DNA of 64,000 nt from Blastopirellula marina DSM 3645 (GCF_000153105.1 NZ_CH672376.1:866599-930598), one strand, 5' to 3'; shown: positions 1-9,184, counted from the first letter of the stretch. Made by a program: numbers and translations. Notes: generated by a model not told the origin, from the sequence alone.

Positions 1-2
1 TA

Positions 3-1685
3 GTCGACACGTTGCTCGTCGATGCTTATCCGGATGTTACGATTTCTCAACCCGAATCGATTGTGCCAAGCGAAATACCGGATGGTTTTGTTGTGGAAGG
101 CGATGTGGCGAGATTCTACTTGGAAATCGAATATCCGCTTGCCCATAACGTGACCTTTTGGGTATCGACTGGTGATGCCGGCAACGCTCAAGTCGACGAA
201 GATTATGTTCAATTCGAGCAGTATGTCACGATCGTGGCAGGGCAAACGAGGGCGGAGGTCTTTGTGCGAACACTGGCGGATGTCGATCCAACCAGTCAAG
301 ACCTGATCGATATTGACGAATCGACTGAGTATTTTGCAGTAGAAGCCTCTTTTGACGACACCGTGATTGCCATCCAAAACGCGACTATCGACGATGACTA
401 TACGGTCGTCCCGTATCAATACGCGCCAGGCGAGTTTTACTTGCTAATGCGATCCGGTTCTGGAAGTTCGTCGTTCTTCACGATGGCTCTATTTGGGGAT
501 GGCGGAGACGCCATTCATAGCGAAAAGTTTAAAGACGCGGAAAACCTACCCGACAACGGTAGCATTGTTTATTTTGACGACTGGACGCCTGGTATTTCCT
601 TTTTCTATGCTGGCGGCGGCATTTTCTACAATCCGACGTACGACGCCGGTGATCGATACGGCGAGATCGTGATTCACAACGGAGGAGAATATTATTTCTC
701 CGATCTTGCCGCCCTGGCGACTGTCAACGAGATTAACAGCAAGGGCGACTTCGACGATTACATGGTAAAGCTAAAGACTCGCTATACCGTTGATCAGACG
801 ATGAGAGATTTTCGCACCGCATTGCTGACGAAGAATACGCCGGAGCATCGGGAATTGTTTCGTCTGCTTGATGAATACTATTTTAAAGAAGGATTTCAGG
901 ATGTCGTTTCCGCCGAAAATAATCCGCCTCAAGCTTGGGAGTCGCTGACATATGCGAACGATACTATCGGATATGCGAATGGTCTGATTGCAAGGGCATT
1001 TGAGCAACTTCCCCAAGGGACCCTAGACGAACTCTCGTTTACGCTCCAAAGCGTTGAGCTCGTAGATGGGAGTGAATTGCTAGGCCAAATTGTTACCGTG
1101 AGCATTGAATCCGAGCATCTAATTATCTATCGGCCTCGGCCCGGCGGCGGCTTCGACGCGGCTGTGTTTGCCAGTGGCGCGGCGACGATCGACATTAAAG
1201 ATGTGGAGTGGAAACATTCGGATCTGGTGGAGATTACAAATTTGGACATCAACATTCCCACTCTCGTGGAGAGCCTCAGCAACGTGTCGTCAGCACTGGA
1301 TGCCATCAATGGGTCAAGGCAGTTGTGGAACGGTTTCGCGAGTTCGAATCCGGTGGATGGCTTGGAAGCGATCGAAGGCGCGCTGCAAATCGGCGGAATC
1401 TTTACGGAAATTGGTGTAGGAGAAATGTTTAGTGTCTATCAGGCGGGTCTCGAAGCGAGTCGCGAAAAGCTGTCCGAAATTCAGGATGCACTGGTCGTTA
1501 GTAATGTGGAAAAGCTAATCGCCTATGCAGCGGGAGCTAACGACAGTCCCCCGGCTGGCATTAATATTGGAGATATTTCTCTCTGGGCAAACTTGGGAGG
1601 GTCCTCTGCTGTTCCATTCAGCACGGCATGGATTATGGCCAATTCTGATTACTTCAACGAAGAACTTGATGTTTCGAATCCTTGA
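3..1685 (+). CDS. Calx-beta domain protein, 5'-truncated by window edge
   Basis: The reading frame is open to the left edge, so the apparent TTG start at 12 is probably internal and the N-terminus, including any signal peptide, lies outside the window. The first ~130 residues have the alternating hydrophobic strands and acidic turns of a Calx-beta domain (FVRTLADVD, then DIDESTEYFAVE). This fold is common in large secreted or cell-surface adhesion proteins and binds calcium in some members. The remaining ~420 residues match nothing I recognise and have no clear membrane segment. The base composition is visibly more AT-rich than the neighbouring housekeeping genes, as often seen in large surface proteins. 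Function is unknown; a surface or extracellular role is inferred only from the Calx-beta domain. Confidence 0.75.
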   Translation, partial: VDTLLVDAYPDVTISQPESIVPSEIPDGFVVEGDVARFYLEIEYPLAHNVTFWVSTGDAGNAQVDEDYVQFEQYVTIVAGQTRAEVFVRTLADVDPTSQDLIDIDESTEYFAVEASFDDTVIAIQNATIDDDYTVVPYQYAPGEFYLLMRSGSGSSSFFTMALFGDGGDAIHSEKFKDAENLPDNGSIVYFDDWTPGISFFYAGGGIFYNPTYDAGDRYGEIVIHNGGEYYFSDLAALATVNEINSKGDFDDYMVKLKTRYTVDQTMRDFRTALLTKNTPEHRELFRLLDEYYFKEGFQDVVSAENNPPQAWESLTYANDTIGYANGLIARAFEQLPQGTLDELSFTLQSVELVDGSELLGQIVTVSIESEHLIIYRPRPGGGFDAAVFASGAATIDIKDVEWKHSDLVEITNLDINIPTLVESLSNVSSALDAINGSRQLWNGFASSNPVDGLEAIEGALQIGGIFTEIGVGEMFSVYQAGLEASREKLSEIQDALVVSNVEKLIAYAAGANDSPPAGINIGDISLWANLGGSSAVPFSTAWIMANSDYFNEELDVSNP

Positions 1686-1756
1686 GATTCTCCTAGTTCA
1701 GTTAATTGTCAATCTCGACCATGGTCAACGATCGCATTTTATCTCGGAGTAGTTCA

Positions 1757-3067
1757 ATGCGCATGCTTGAAGCATCATCCAGCAAACCACTTTTTACGAA
1801 GTCGCTTCATCGGCATCTTCAACTTGCCGTTTGCTTTGTGTTGCTGCTTGGTAGCTCTGCCTGCAGCTTCGCCGACCAAGTCCCCGCGCCGGAACTGATC
1901 TCCAAGCACCAGCAACTCGCTGAGAAGATCCGCAGTCTCGGCGGGCAGGCGGTGATTCGCCGTGAGGAGGGCTCCATGAAAGGACTCATCTCTTTCATTC
2001 ACCTTGAGGACATCAATTTGGCGGAGCACCCACTAGCCACTCTATTGCCCACCGAAGAAGTTGCGAAAGTCTGGTTCGGCACGCAGATGGTACAGGAGGC
2101 GGAGGTGAAAACGCTTCAGCAGTGTCGGTTGCTCACTGAACTGGGGCTGTCAATGCTCGTTATTTCCGATCCGCTCCTCGCGGAGGTTGCAAAAATAAAA
2201 ACGCTGGAAACGCTGGTTCTGAATACGACGCCAGTCTCCGACGCCGGCATCGCCCACTTGCAAGGGCATCCGGCGCTGCTGTCGATTCGGCTAGGCGATA
2301 CGTTTGTAACGACCGCCGGAGTCCGGCAATTGGCTCAGGCGACTCCCCAGTTGAAAGGGGTAACCTGGTCGACGGTGGAGTCGGAGAAAATGCGTCAGGC
2401 GATCATTGGGGCGCGGAATGGCGGATTGATGATTTCGCGGGATGTACATTCGCTGCGCGATCTATCCACCCCTGGCGGACCACCGCCGCTCAACGATCCG
2501 TATCGGCTATTTATTACCCGCGGCTGGAAGCCCAATGAAGAGACAAGAGAAGTGTTTGGCGTCCTCGGGGCGCCGGCGCCGGTAAGCGTAAATCTGAATA
2601 TTACCGACGAAGCGGCCTGGGAATCACTTGCTTTTCTTCCCCAGATCGATGAACTGAAAATCCAACTTCGCAAACGGGCGAGTGAAGCGACCTGGTCGCA
2701 CTTGCTGGAGATAAAGTCACTCAAAAGACTTAGTATCCCAGAAGGAACGCCGGGGGCTTTCCTGCGTCAGCTCTCTCAGGTCGCTGGACTTCAGCAGCTC
2801 GTGGTTCGCAAAGACGCGTTATTCTTCAAGGACGCGCCGGATATCGATGCGCTGGTGCAAAGCGGCGTCAAGTTGGAGCGACTTGAACTTGTCGGTTGCA
2901 ATCTAACGGACAAAATCATCACGAAGATCGCCGCCGCCAAACTGACGAAGGAGTTCGTCCTGCGCGGCTGTCTTGGAGATTCGGACGAAGCGCTGCAAAA
3001 AGCTCGACAGCTGGATCCTCTGCTTCACATTCATCGCGGTGACAAACCGAAGAAAACCACAATCTAA
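1757..3067 (+). CDS. Exported leucine-rich-repeat-like protein
   Basis: I chose the ATG at 1757 because GGAG at 1746-1749 sits 7 bases upstream; an in-frame start at 1706 is possible but has no comparable site. The 436-residue product begins with a basic stretch and a hydrophobic segment (LAVCFVLLLGSSACSFA), a signal peptide; the Cys could be lipidated, but the preceding residues fit a lipobox poorly. The body contains repeated L-x-x-L-x-L patterns such as LETLVLN, ALLSIRLGD and LERLELVGC with SDAGIAHL-type connectors. This is the ribonuclease-inhibitor-like leucine-rich repeat common in planctomycete exported proteins. Such repeats usually bind other proteins. It follows the Calx-beta gene by about 70 bases on the same strand, so the two may be co-transcribed. 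Specific function unknown. Confidence 0.75.
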   Translation: MRMLEASSSKPLFTKSLHRHLQLAVCFVLLLGSSACSFADQVPAPELISKHQQLAEKIRSLGGQAVIRREEGSMKGLISFIHLEDINLAEHPLATLLPTEEVAKVWFGTQMVQEAEVKTLQQCRLLTELGLSMLVISDPLLAEVAKIKTLETLVLNTTPVSDAGIAHLQGHPALLSIRLGDTFVTTAGVRQLAQATPQLKGVTWSTVESEKMRQAIIGARNGGLMISRDVHSLRDLSTPGGPPPLNDPYRLFITRGWKPNEETREVFGVLGAPAPVSVNLNITDEAAWESLAFLPQIDELKIQLRKRASEATWSHLLEIKSLKRLSIPEGTPGAFLRQLSQVAGLQQLVVRKDALFFKDAPDIDALVQSGVKLERLELVGCNLTDKIITKIAAAKLTKEFVLRGCLGDSDEALQKARQLDPLLHIHRGDKPKKTTI

Positions 3068-3300
3068 GAGCCACGGCGTGATGCGCTTTTCGAGAAGACT
3101 CCGTAAGCGGCATTGGTTCCCGGTAAGCAGTTCGCGGCCATTTCGCCAATTCAAACGGCGCCATAACCATCGTTGTAGGTCCGTCTGCGGTCTGATGTCT
3201 CTGGCCTACTTTGTCGGCCGAGATAGCGGAGCTATCCAGGCCCACAGGACGAGGTTTGACAAAATAACGCGACTTCAAAAGGGGGGATTTTGAAGTCCGC

Positions 3301-3873
3301 CTATTTCATTTTCAAAAGCGCTCGCCAGCCGGTGCGATGGGGCAGCGGGACGTTGAGCCCCTCGTTGTGCGAATGGACAGGCTCCACCGTGTAGAAAATC
3401 GTGGGATCGCTTGCGGTCGCGATCTTGAGCAGGCGCTTCAGCTTGCGGCGGCGGCAATTCATATAGATCAGCAGCACCGGCCCGTCTCGGCCTTCGCCGG
3501 TGAATGTCGTGACCCGTTGGCCCGCTTCACGCAGCGCTTTGGCGGCTTTGGGCCCATCATGCGGCGAAATCATCCGCACGACGACATGTCCCATCGCTAG
3601 CATCCGCTCAAGTCGAATGCCGACCGCATTGCCGGCGGCAAAACCGCCTGCGTAGGCGAACAGCAGCATCGGGTTCTCGCCGATTCCCGTAATGACTTGC
3701 GAGATCGCAATCGTCCAGACCAGCACCTCAAAAAAGCCGAGGACGACGGACAAGCCGAGACGTCCCTGCACGACCGAAATCGTTCGTAGCGTTCCGATCG
3801 ACACATCGACAATGCGTGTGCAGAAAATGAAGATGGCGACGACCCAAACCGGTTGGTCGACGAGAAACTGCAT
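3301..3873 (-). CDS. UPF0316 / DUF2179 family membrane protein (YebE-like)
   Basis: A 190-residue protein. The N-terminal half is membrane-embedded: a hydrophobic segment from about residue 8, then the family-typical stretch RIVDVSIGTLRTISVVQGR, then a second and third hydrophobic segment around residues 40-80 with a glycine-rich AGGFAAGNAVG motif. The C-terminal ~90 residues form the soluble DUF2179 domain (VTTFTGEGRDGPVLLIYMNC, then RRRKLKRLL). Length and domain order match the UPF0316 family found in many bacteria. Its biochemical role has not been established to my knowledge. It is transcribed divergently from the sulfatase and convergently with the upstream leucine-rich-repeat gene, so it is probably monocistronic. 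Confidence 0.85.
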   Translation of the reverse strand: MQFLVDQPVWVVAIFIFCTRIVDVSIGTLRTISVVQGRLGLSVVLGFFEVLVWTIAISQVITGIGENPMLLFAYAGGFAAGNAVGIRLERMLAMGHVVVRMISPHDGPKAAKALREAGQRVTTFTGEGRDGPVLLIYMNCRRRKLKRLLKIATASDPTIFYTVEPVHSHNEGLNVPLPHRTGWRALLKMK

Positions 3874-4203
3874 AAAGGGGCTCAGAAGTCAGGCGTTGCA
3901 GGGGGGGTAAAGCGAGATTGTCGCGAACATTAACTAGCGCGCTAACCCCATTGCCTGATTTGGTGGGGGATAAGCTGCTTTTCTACACGTTTGGCTGCGC
4001 CAATATTCACAGACGGGGCGGAACTGCCCCAGATCAGTTCCGCGAGAGAGCGGCAAATTGCGGGTTTCTGGTCGAATTGCGGCCGAAGTTGGCGGCAATT
4101 TCACCCAACCGATTTCAAGGAGAGGCGCAACGCGCTTTAATCGGACGGCGTGGCGTGTTATTGTGAATTTCCCGCCTGTTATTACCTTCCTGGGAGTTTT
4201 CGC
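3874..4203. other. Intergenic region between divergent genes
   Basis: This 330-base gap separates the divergently read UPF0316 and sulfatase genes and must hold both promoters. The in-frame readings through it (for example 3918-4166) show no plausible protein, and the sulfatase frame extends back to 4150 only without a ribosome site. I see no strong inverted repeat or conserved operator. Confidence 0.5.
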
Positions 4204-5613
4204 GTGATTTCTCGAATCGCATCGTTTGCCTTTCTTTTTCTGCTCGGCTGGACCGCGACTGCGGTCGCGGCTCCGCGCAATGTGGTGTTGTTTGTTACCG
4301 ACGACCAGGGAAAAGATGCCGGCTGCTACGGCAACCCGGTCATCAAAACTCCCAATCTGGATGCGTTAGCCGCGGACGGCACGATCTATGATCACGCCTA
4401 TGCGACCACGGCGAGCTGCAGCGCCAGTCGCAGCGTCATCTTGACCGGCATCTTCAATCACGCCAACGGTCACTACGGACACGAGCACGCCTATCATCAC
4501 TTCAGCTCGTACGACAAAGTCAAAAGCTTGCCGGTTTACTTAGAAGCGGCCGGCTATCGGACCGCGCGAATCGGCAAGTATCATGTCGCGCCGGAAAAGG
4601 TCTATCACTTTCAGCACGCGCTGAAGGGGGATAGCCGCAACGCCGTCGACCTGGCGAACGAATCAGCCGACTTTATCGGGGAAGATAGCGACAAGCCGTT
4701 CTTCCTATATATCTGCACGTCGGATCCGCATCGCGGCGGCGGCGTGGTGAAAAGCGATCCTTACAAGCCCGACGCCTTCGGCAATCGACCGCAAGGCTAT
4801 CCCGGCGTCGAGACGGTCCTCTTTGATCCGAACGACGTGATTGTTCCTTCCTTCCTGCCAGACACGCCGACCTGCCGGGCCGAACTCGCCCAATACTACC
4901 AATCGGTTTCCCGCATCGATCAGGGGTTGGGCCGCTTGGTCGAAATCTTGAAAGAGAAGGGGGTCTATGACGACACGTTGATCCTCTATATCTCGGATCA
5001 CGGCATCGCTTTTCCCGGTGGAAAGACGACCACCTACGAGCCGGGTCTCAACTCTCCCTGCATCATTCGCAATCCCTACAACCAAAAGCGGGGACTGCGC
5101 TGCGAAGCGCTGGTGAGCTGGGTTGATCTGACGCCGACGATCGTCGATTTCGCCAATGCGACGCCGAAAAAGAATCAAATGCAGGGACGCTCGTTTCTCA
5201 AGACGCTTGATCAGGAAAAGCCCGCGGGTTGGGACGAGATCTACGCGTCGCACACGTTTCACGAGATCACGATGTACTACCCGATGCGCGTCGTCCGCAG
5301 CGGCAACTACAAATTGATCTGGAATATCGCGCATGGATTGCCGTATCCGTTCGCGTCGGACTTGTGGGCGGCGCCGACATTTCAAGACATCTACAAGCAA
5401 GGGCCGGACGCCTACTACGGCCAACGGACGGTGAAGGACTATATCCATCGCCCGGCGTTTGAGCTGTTTGATCTCTCCACCGATCCGTACGAGGCGAACA
5501 ATCTGGCCGACGTTGAGAAGTACTCGGACGTCAAAAAGGAAATGCAAGAGAAGCTAAAAGCATTTCAAAAGCGAACCGCCGATCCCTGGATCATGAAGTG
5601 GGACTACGAATAG
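4204..5613 (+). CDS. Exported Cys-type sulfatase (S1 family)
   Basis: The start is taken as GTG at 4204, preceded by GGGAG at 4192-4196. It gives a clean signal peptide (VISRIASFAFLFLLGWTATAVAA), whereas the ATG at 4150 places a Cys-rich stretch in front. The 469-residue product has the arylsulfatase fold: the metal-binding Asp pair in NVVLFVTDDQG (about residues 33-34), the formylglycine motif CSASR with Cys72 (converted by a sulfatase-modifying enzyme not encoded here), and downstream YISDHGIAFPG. The wording around the active site, including the NHANG and HHFSS segments, resembles the N-sulfoglucosamine sulfohydrolase-like subfamily, but substrate cannot be fixed from sequence. It acts outside the cytoplasm on a sulfate ester or sulfamate. 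No glycoside hydrolases flank it. A strong terminator follows at 5640. Confidence 0.93.
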   Translation: MISRIASFAFLFLLGWTATAVAAPRNVVLFVTDDQGKDAGCYGNPVIKTPNLDALAADGTIYDHAYATTASCSASRSVILTGIFNHANGHYGHEHAYHHFSSYDKVKSLPVYLEAAGYRTARIGKYHVAPEKVYHFQHALKGDSRNAVDLANESADFIGEDSDKPFFLYICTSDPHRGGGVVKSDPYKPDAFGNRPQGYPGVETVLFDPNDVIVPSFLPDTPTCRAELAQYYQSVSRIDQGLGRLVEILKEKGVYDDTLILYISDHGIAFPGGKTTTYEPGLNSPCIIRNPYNQKRGLRCEALVSWVDLTPTIVDFANATPKKNQMQGRSFLKTLDQEKPAGWDEIYASHTFHEITMYYPMRVVRSGNYKLIWNIAHGLPYPFASDLWAAPTFQDIYKQGPDAYYGQRTVKDYIHRPAFELFDLSTDPYEANNLADVEKYSDVKKEMQEKLKAFQKRTADPWIMKWDYE

Positions 5614-5639
5614 AAGTCGCCGCGTTGGCGAACGCTTGA

Positions 5640-5667
5640 GAACGCCCTGATGGGGCGTTCTTTTTTT
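5640..5667 (+). terminator. Rho-independent terminator after sulfatase gene
   Basis: GAACGCCC (5640-5647) pairs with GGGCGTTC (5653-5660) around a 5-base loop and is followed directly by seven T residues. Confidence 0.9.
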
Positions 5668-5807
5668 ATGCGCGGCGGCGAATTAGAGATTCCTGCTCCG
5701 GAGGGTTCCTTGGTTCCGCCGCCGATCCGACCTACAATACAGGGTCGTTTGAGCCAATCCGGGAACCATCATGAACTTGCCGACCGAACCGTCGAAATAC
5801 GCACCGC

Positions 5808-6893
5808 ATGCCGAGCGAAAGTGCGGCCATGCCCAGTAGTATCCATGACGCCGCCGCTGTCGAAGCGATGCGCAAGCGATTGGGTCTCGACCCGCATCGG
5901 CTGCGCCGACTCCGTACGCGGCTGTTGAAACTGCAGGGTTCGGACGAAGAGGCGCTGCAGGAATTGCCGGCAGCGGCTCGGGACGCGTTTGCGGCCGAGA
6001 TCCGTTTTCATGAGCTGACGCTCGATCAGCGTTTCGATTCGCAGCTGGACGGCGCTTCGAAGTTGCTGTTCCGCACGGACGATGGGCTGCTGTTGGAGTC
6101 GGTCATCTTGCGGGTCGCCACCGGACGCACGGCGCTCTGCGTGTCGTCACAGGTCGGCTGCGCGGCGAATTGCGATTTTTGTGCGACCGGCAAAATGGGG
6201 ATCGCTCGCAGTCTTTCGGCGCCCCAGATTTTGGACCAGGTCGTGCAGGCCAATCAGTTGCTCAAGCCGGAAGGCCGTAAGGTCCGTAATATCGTCTTCA
6301 TGGGGATGGGAGAGCCGTTCCACAATACGGCGGCCGTGCATGAGACGCTAGAAAAGCTGGTCTCTCCCCATGGGTTTGATCAATCGCCGCGGCGGACGTT
6401 GGTTTCGACGGTGGGCTTGCCTAGCGCAATGATTGCGTTCGCCCGCAAGTTTCCGAAGGTGAATCTCGCGCTCAGTTTACATAGTGCGATCCAATCGCGC
6501 CGCACCGAGATCATTCCGTTGGCGGCCAAGTTTGATCTGAAAGAATTGCGCGCCGCCCTTGATCAGGTCGCGGCCGTCCAGCAGCAGTCGATCATGATCG
6601 AGTATCTCATGTTGCGGGGGATCAATGATGGCCCGGAAGATCGCGCGGCGCTGGCCGACTATCTTCGCGGCTTGCCGGTGCACATCAATCTGATTCCCTA
6701 CAATCGCGTCGATGCGGCGCCTCATCTCGAGGGAACGTCGAAAGAAGACCGCGAAGCGTTTGGCGCCGCGCTGCGCGGCGAAGGCTATACCGTGACGATT
6801 CGCTATTCCCTTGGCGCCGATGTCGACGCCGCGTGTGGACAACTCGTGCGCCGCGAGAATCGGCGAATTGCGGCCGCCGCCGCTGCCCAATAA
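5808..6893 (+). CDS. rlmN: 23S rRNA (adenine-C2)-methyltransferase RlmN (radical SAM)
   Basis: A 361-residue radical-SAM enzyme of the RlmN/Cfr family. It has the 4Fe-4S motif C-x3-C-x2-C (Cys118, 122 and 125 in CAANCDFCATG), the GMGEP loop that contacts SAM, and RRTLVSTVGLP. Near the C-terminus ADVDAACGQL contains the conserved Cys343, which carries the transferred methyl group in RlmN. RlmN methylates A2503 of 23S rRNA and A37 of some tRNAs, supporting translational accuracy; Cfr instead targets C8. The LALSLH and DVDAACGQL motifs fit RlmN better, but some planctomycetes carry several paralogues. The start is uncertain: ATGs at 5808 and 5829 are both in frame and neither has a strong ribosome site. 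Cytoplasmic; apparently monocistronic. Confidence 0.9.
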   Translation: MPSESAAMPSSIHDAAAVEAMRKRLGLDPHRLRRLRTRLLKLQGSDEEALQELPAAARDAFAAEIRFHELTLDQRFDSQLDGASKLLFRTDDGLLLESVILRVATGRTALCVSSQVGCAANCDFCATGKMGIARSLSAPQILDQVVQANQLLKPEGRKVRNIVFMGMGEPFHNTAAVHETLEKLVSPHGFDQSPRRTLVSTVGLPSAMIAFARKFPKVNLALSLHSAIQSRRTEIIPLAAKFDLKELRAALDQVAAVQQQSIMIEYLMLRGINDGPEDRAALADYLRGLPVHINLIPYNRVDAAPHLEGTSKEDREAFGAALRGEGYTVTIRYSLGADVDAACGQLVRRENRRIAAAAAAQ

Positions 6894-6926
6894 TCGATTT
6901 GCGACGTTAGTGAAGGAAACCGACCG

Positions 6927-7574
6927 ATGCAGTATTCGTGGACTTATCCGATTTATTTGATTGCTCACAACGGCGGATATGCTTCGATCGTAGATCCCCA
7001 AGATGACTCGCAGCAGTTGCTGGTCGCAGTGACGACCGAAGAAAAGGCGTTAGAGTTCATGCAGGATTTCGCCATCCTGGGCGCTCCCCGGCAGCTAAAC
7101 AACGACCGCGAATTCGCTTGGCTGCTGGAAAGCTTACAGGCGCCCGTCACGTTGGTCTGCTTTGATCCTGATCCGCGTGAAGCAGCGGTGAACGCCGCCT
7201 GGTCGACGACGGTCCAGTCGCTGCTGAGCGACCGGCTGGAAGTCGACTATTCGCCTTGGAGCTATCCTGTCTATTTGCTGCGACTTGAGTCTGGTTTCAG
7301 TTCGATCGTCGGCGCTGATGCCGAAGGAGCGGAGGTCGTCGTCCTGTGCCTGTTTTCAAACAGCCAGCTGGCCGAAGAGTATCTGGCCGCGTCGGGTGAT
7401 TCAGGGACCGTCGAATCGATCGACGACATGGCGTCCGCGCGCGAATTGATGGAGTCGCTGGAAGCGGAAATCGCGGCCGTCGCAGTCGATCCGGAGGTGC
7501 GAGATTCCGAACGCGTGGCGAGTCATTGCATCGGTCTCGAAACGCTACTGAACAAGTATCTGATTCGAGCCTGA
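6927..7574 (+). CDS. Unknown 215-residue protein with internal duplication
   Basis: I do not recognise this family. GAAGGA lies just upstream of the ATG. The protein consists of two related halves. Residues 5-~105 begin WTYPIYLIAHNGGYASIVDP, and residues 111-~200 begin WSYPVYLLRLESGFSSIVGA. Each half continues with a short acidic loop, a hydrophobic strand (LLVAVTT; VVVLCLFS) and an alpha-helical segment beginning EEKALEFM or SQLAEEYL. That strand-helix pattern recalls small alpha/beta domains of the SseB type, but the match is not strong enough to assign. There is no signal peptide or membrane span, so it should be cytoplasmic. It follows rlmN by 33 bases on the same strand and may share its transcript. 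Confidence 0.75.
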   Translation: MQYSWTYPIYLIAHNGGYASIVDPQDDSQQLLVAVTTEEKALEFMQDFAILGAPRQLNNDREFAWLLESLQAPVTLVCFDPDPREAAVNAAWSTTVQSLLSDRLEVDYSPWSYPVYLLRLESGFSSIVGADAEGAEVVVLCLFSNSQLAEEYLAASGDSGTVESIDDMASARELMESLEAEIAAVAVDPEVRDSERVASHCIGLETLLNKYLIRA

Positions 7575-8054
7575 TTTCGGGCGTGCTAATGTCTTGTGCA
7601 CGCATTTGGCGGCCAAGTGAAATCCCAAAGTTTTCAATATAAAATCTTCCTGAAGGGCTTTTGTGGATTAAAATGCCCTTCGCATGGTTAATTTTCGGTT
7701 TTGTGGGAAAATACCGGGCATCCGCATGTCAATAAACGCCCAGTTTCTAAGGCGGTAGATTCCTTCTTAAGTCCCAGCAGCGGCCTGCCATTTTCCACAG
7801 CACTTTTTTTGGGCAGCATTTCGCGCTCTACATGCGATTTGTCCCGCGCTGGCCGCATTCTTGCCGTAGCTAGCAGGCAAACAAACGCCAATCATGCTTC
7901 TGCCTGTTTTGTCATGATGACGCTCGTTCGCTGGGCGCCCCACAAATCAGCGAATGCCTGCCAAACCTACATTCGGTTTCCCACACGATTCCCCATCGTC
8001 GTCGGAGACCACGCGAAACCCAAACGCGACCTACAGCACCAAGGGGCTGGAACG
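7575..8054. other. Intergenic region with hairpin
   Basis: These 480 bases carry no convincing gene. The frame of the next gene stays open back to 7701, but that extension lacks a ribosome site and reads as non-coding. At 7652-7681 an imperfect hairpin (GAAGGGC-TTTT against AAAA-T-GCCCTTC, 7-base loop) in AT-rich sequence could act as a transcript end for the preceding gene, though no T-tract follows. Confidence 0.5.
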
Positions 8055-8594
8055 ATGTGGAACAGACTGAAGCAAGTTACGCCGCAGACTTGGATTGCGG
8101 CGACCTGTTTGCTGCTTCTCGCAGCACCGATGTACGGAGACCATGTGCTGCGAACGGCGCGGCGCATCTCCCTGATTCACGGTTATCAGCAATCTCTGTT
8201 GCCGGGAATTGCGGGCCAATACCAGCTGGATGCGGACGAAGCCTATCACTGGTGCGACGGCAGCCAGGGGCGCGTGCTGGTTTTTAGCCAAGTCGGAAGC
8301 GGCAATCAGCATCGCCAGGTCGTATTGACCGACTTGGACTACGTTTCGCAGGGCGCCTACCACCTGGATGTCGTTGGCAAGCTTGCCGGCGTTTCGTTGA
8401 TTCCACGCATCCACCCGGTCGTGGAGTTCGTGCTGGAAGATGGCCCGGATCATATTCATTCGGTCCATTTTCGTCTGACTCCCAATGGAGTCGAACACGC
8501 CTACCGCGATGAGTCCCCCGCTCCTGCCGAATTTGACCCCGCCTATGTCGTCGACGTCGTCACAGCGTCGTCCCCTCTCGATTTTTCGTCGTAA
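8055..8594 (+). CDS. Unknown membrane-anchored protein (tandem paralogue 1)
   Basis: I chose the ATG at 8055, preceded at suitable distance by AAGGGG. The product is 179 residues with a cytoplasmic N-terminus, a single hydrophobic segment (TWIAATCLLLLAAPMYGDHV, about residues 11-30), and an external domain of ~150 residues. I recognise no known domain. It is clearly paralogous to the next gene: both have a T-P-x-x-W-I-A start, a hydrophobic stretch ending in P-[ML]-Y-G-D, then an R-R-x-x-L-[IV]-[HE]-G-[YF]-Q motif, and later a strand-rich region with VVLTDxxYxxxxxYxLxV spacing. The segment could be an uncleaved anchor or a signal peptide. Function unknown. Confidence 0.72.
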   Translation: MWNRLKQVTPQTWIAATCLLLLAAPMYGDHVLRTARRISLIHGYQQSLLPGIAGQYQLDADEAYHWCDGSQGRVLVFSQVGSGNQHRQVVLTDLDYVSQGAYHLDVVGKLAGVSLIPRIHPVVEFVLEDGPDHIHSVHFRLTPNGVEHAYRDESPAPAEFDPAYVVDVVTASSPLDFSS

Positions 8595-8638
8595 GACTCC
8601 CGCCTAAATGTAGACCTCCCGAACAGAGTTCCAAGAAG

Positions 8639-9184
8639 ATGGCAATCAAAATGAACGAATCGAAAACGACGCCTAGCTGGATCGCAACACTGTTGGCTGC
8701 CGTGATCCTGACCGTCCTGGCCTACCCGCTTTATGGCGATAACGCTCTTTGGCTGGTTCGCCGCACTTGCTTGGTTGAAGGGTTTCAACGCCCCGACGAC
8801 TTATGGCGTCAAGATTATGCGTTGGTCGCCGAGCGCGATGTGATCTTGAAAGGTGGCGGAGAACGCAAGATGTTGCTGTTCGCTTCCGAAGAAGACCAGG
8901 CCAAACCGGTCGAAGTCTCGAAGCGGCACGTTGTGGTTTTGACCGACTCGGCCTATCACGATTCGGCCAGCTTCAAAGTGGAGTTCAGCGGGCCAATTTT
9001 TCGTGCGACCGTCCTGCCGCATCGTGAGCCGATCTTCGAGGTCGTTTGCCACGGCGAAGGGGGAGTCGGTCTGGTCTGTCAACGATTTCTGCTGGGTCGC
9101 CAAGGGGTGAAGCAGATCTTCCCCGAGGTTCGCTCGCCCAGCGATGCGATTACCGCGATTCCGGCGATTCAACCAGGCGCGTAA
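8639..9184 (+). CDS. Unknown membrane-anchored protein (tandem paralogue 2)
   Basis: A 181-residue relative of the preceding gene, 44 bases downstream and probably co-transcribed. It has the same layout: a short polar N-terminus, one hydrophobic segment (SWIATLLAAVILTVLAYPLYG, about residues 13-33), the R-R-T-C-L-V-E-G-F-Q motif, and a predicted beta-rich external domain containing HVVVLTDSAYHDS. An in-frame ATG at 8651 is an alternative start. Its last ~35 bases overlap the 3' end of the convergent gene at 9150. The pair has diverged a good deal, which suggests an old duplication retained with different roles. Function unknown. Confidence 0.72.
   Translation: MAIKMNESKTTPSWIATLLAAVILTVLAYPLYGDNALWLVRRTCLVEGFQRPDDLWRQDYALVAERDVILKGGGERKMLLFASEEDQAKPVEVSKRHVVVLTDSAYHDSASFKVEFSGPIFRATVLPHREPIFEVVCHGEGGVGLVCQRFLLGRQGVKQIFPEVRSPSDAITAIPAIQPGA

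Noticed and set aside
1330..1360. A GTTCGAATCC stretch resembling a tRNA T-loop
   Set aside because: It lies inside the Calx-beta gene, and no acceptor, D or anticodon stems can be formed around it.
5771..5839. A 22-codon frame (MNLPTEPSKYAPHAERK...) overlapping the rlmN start region
   Set aside because: No clear ribosome site, no resemblance to known leader peptides, and no attenuator structure nearby.
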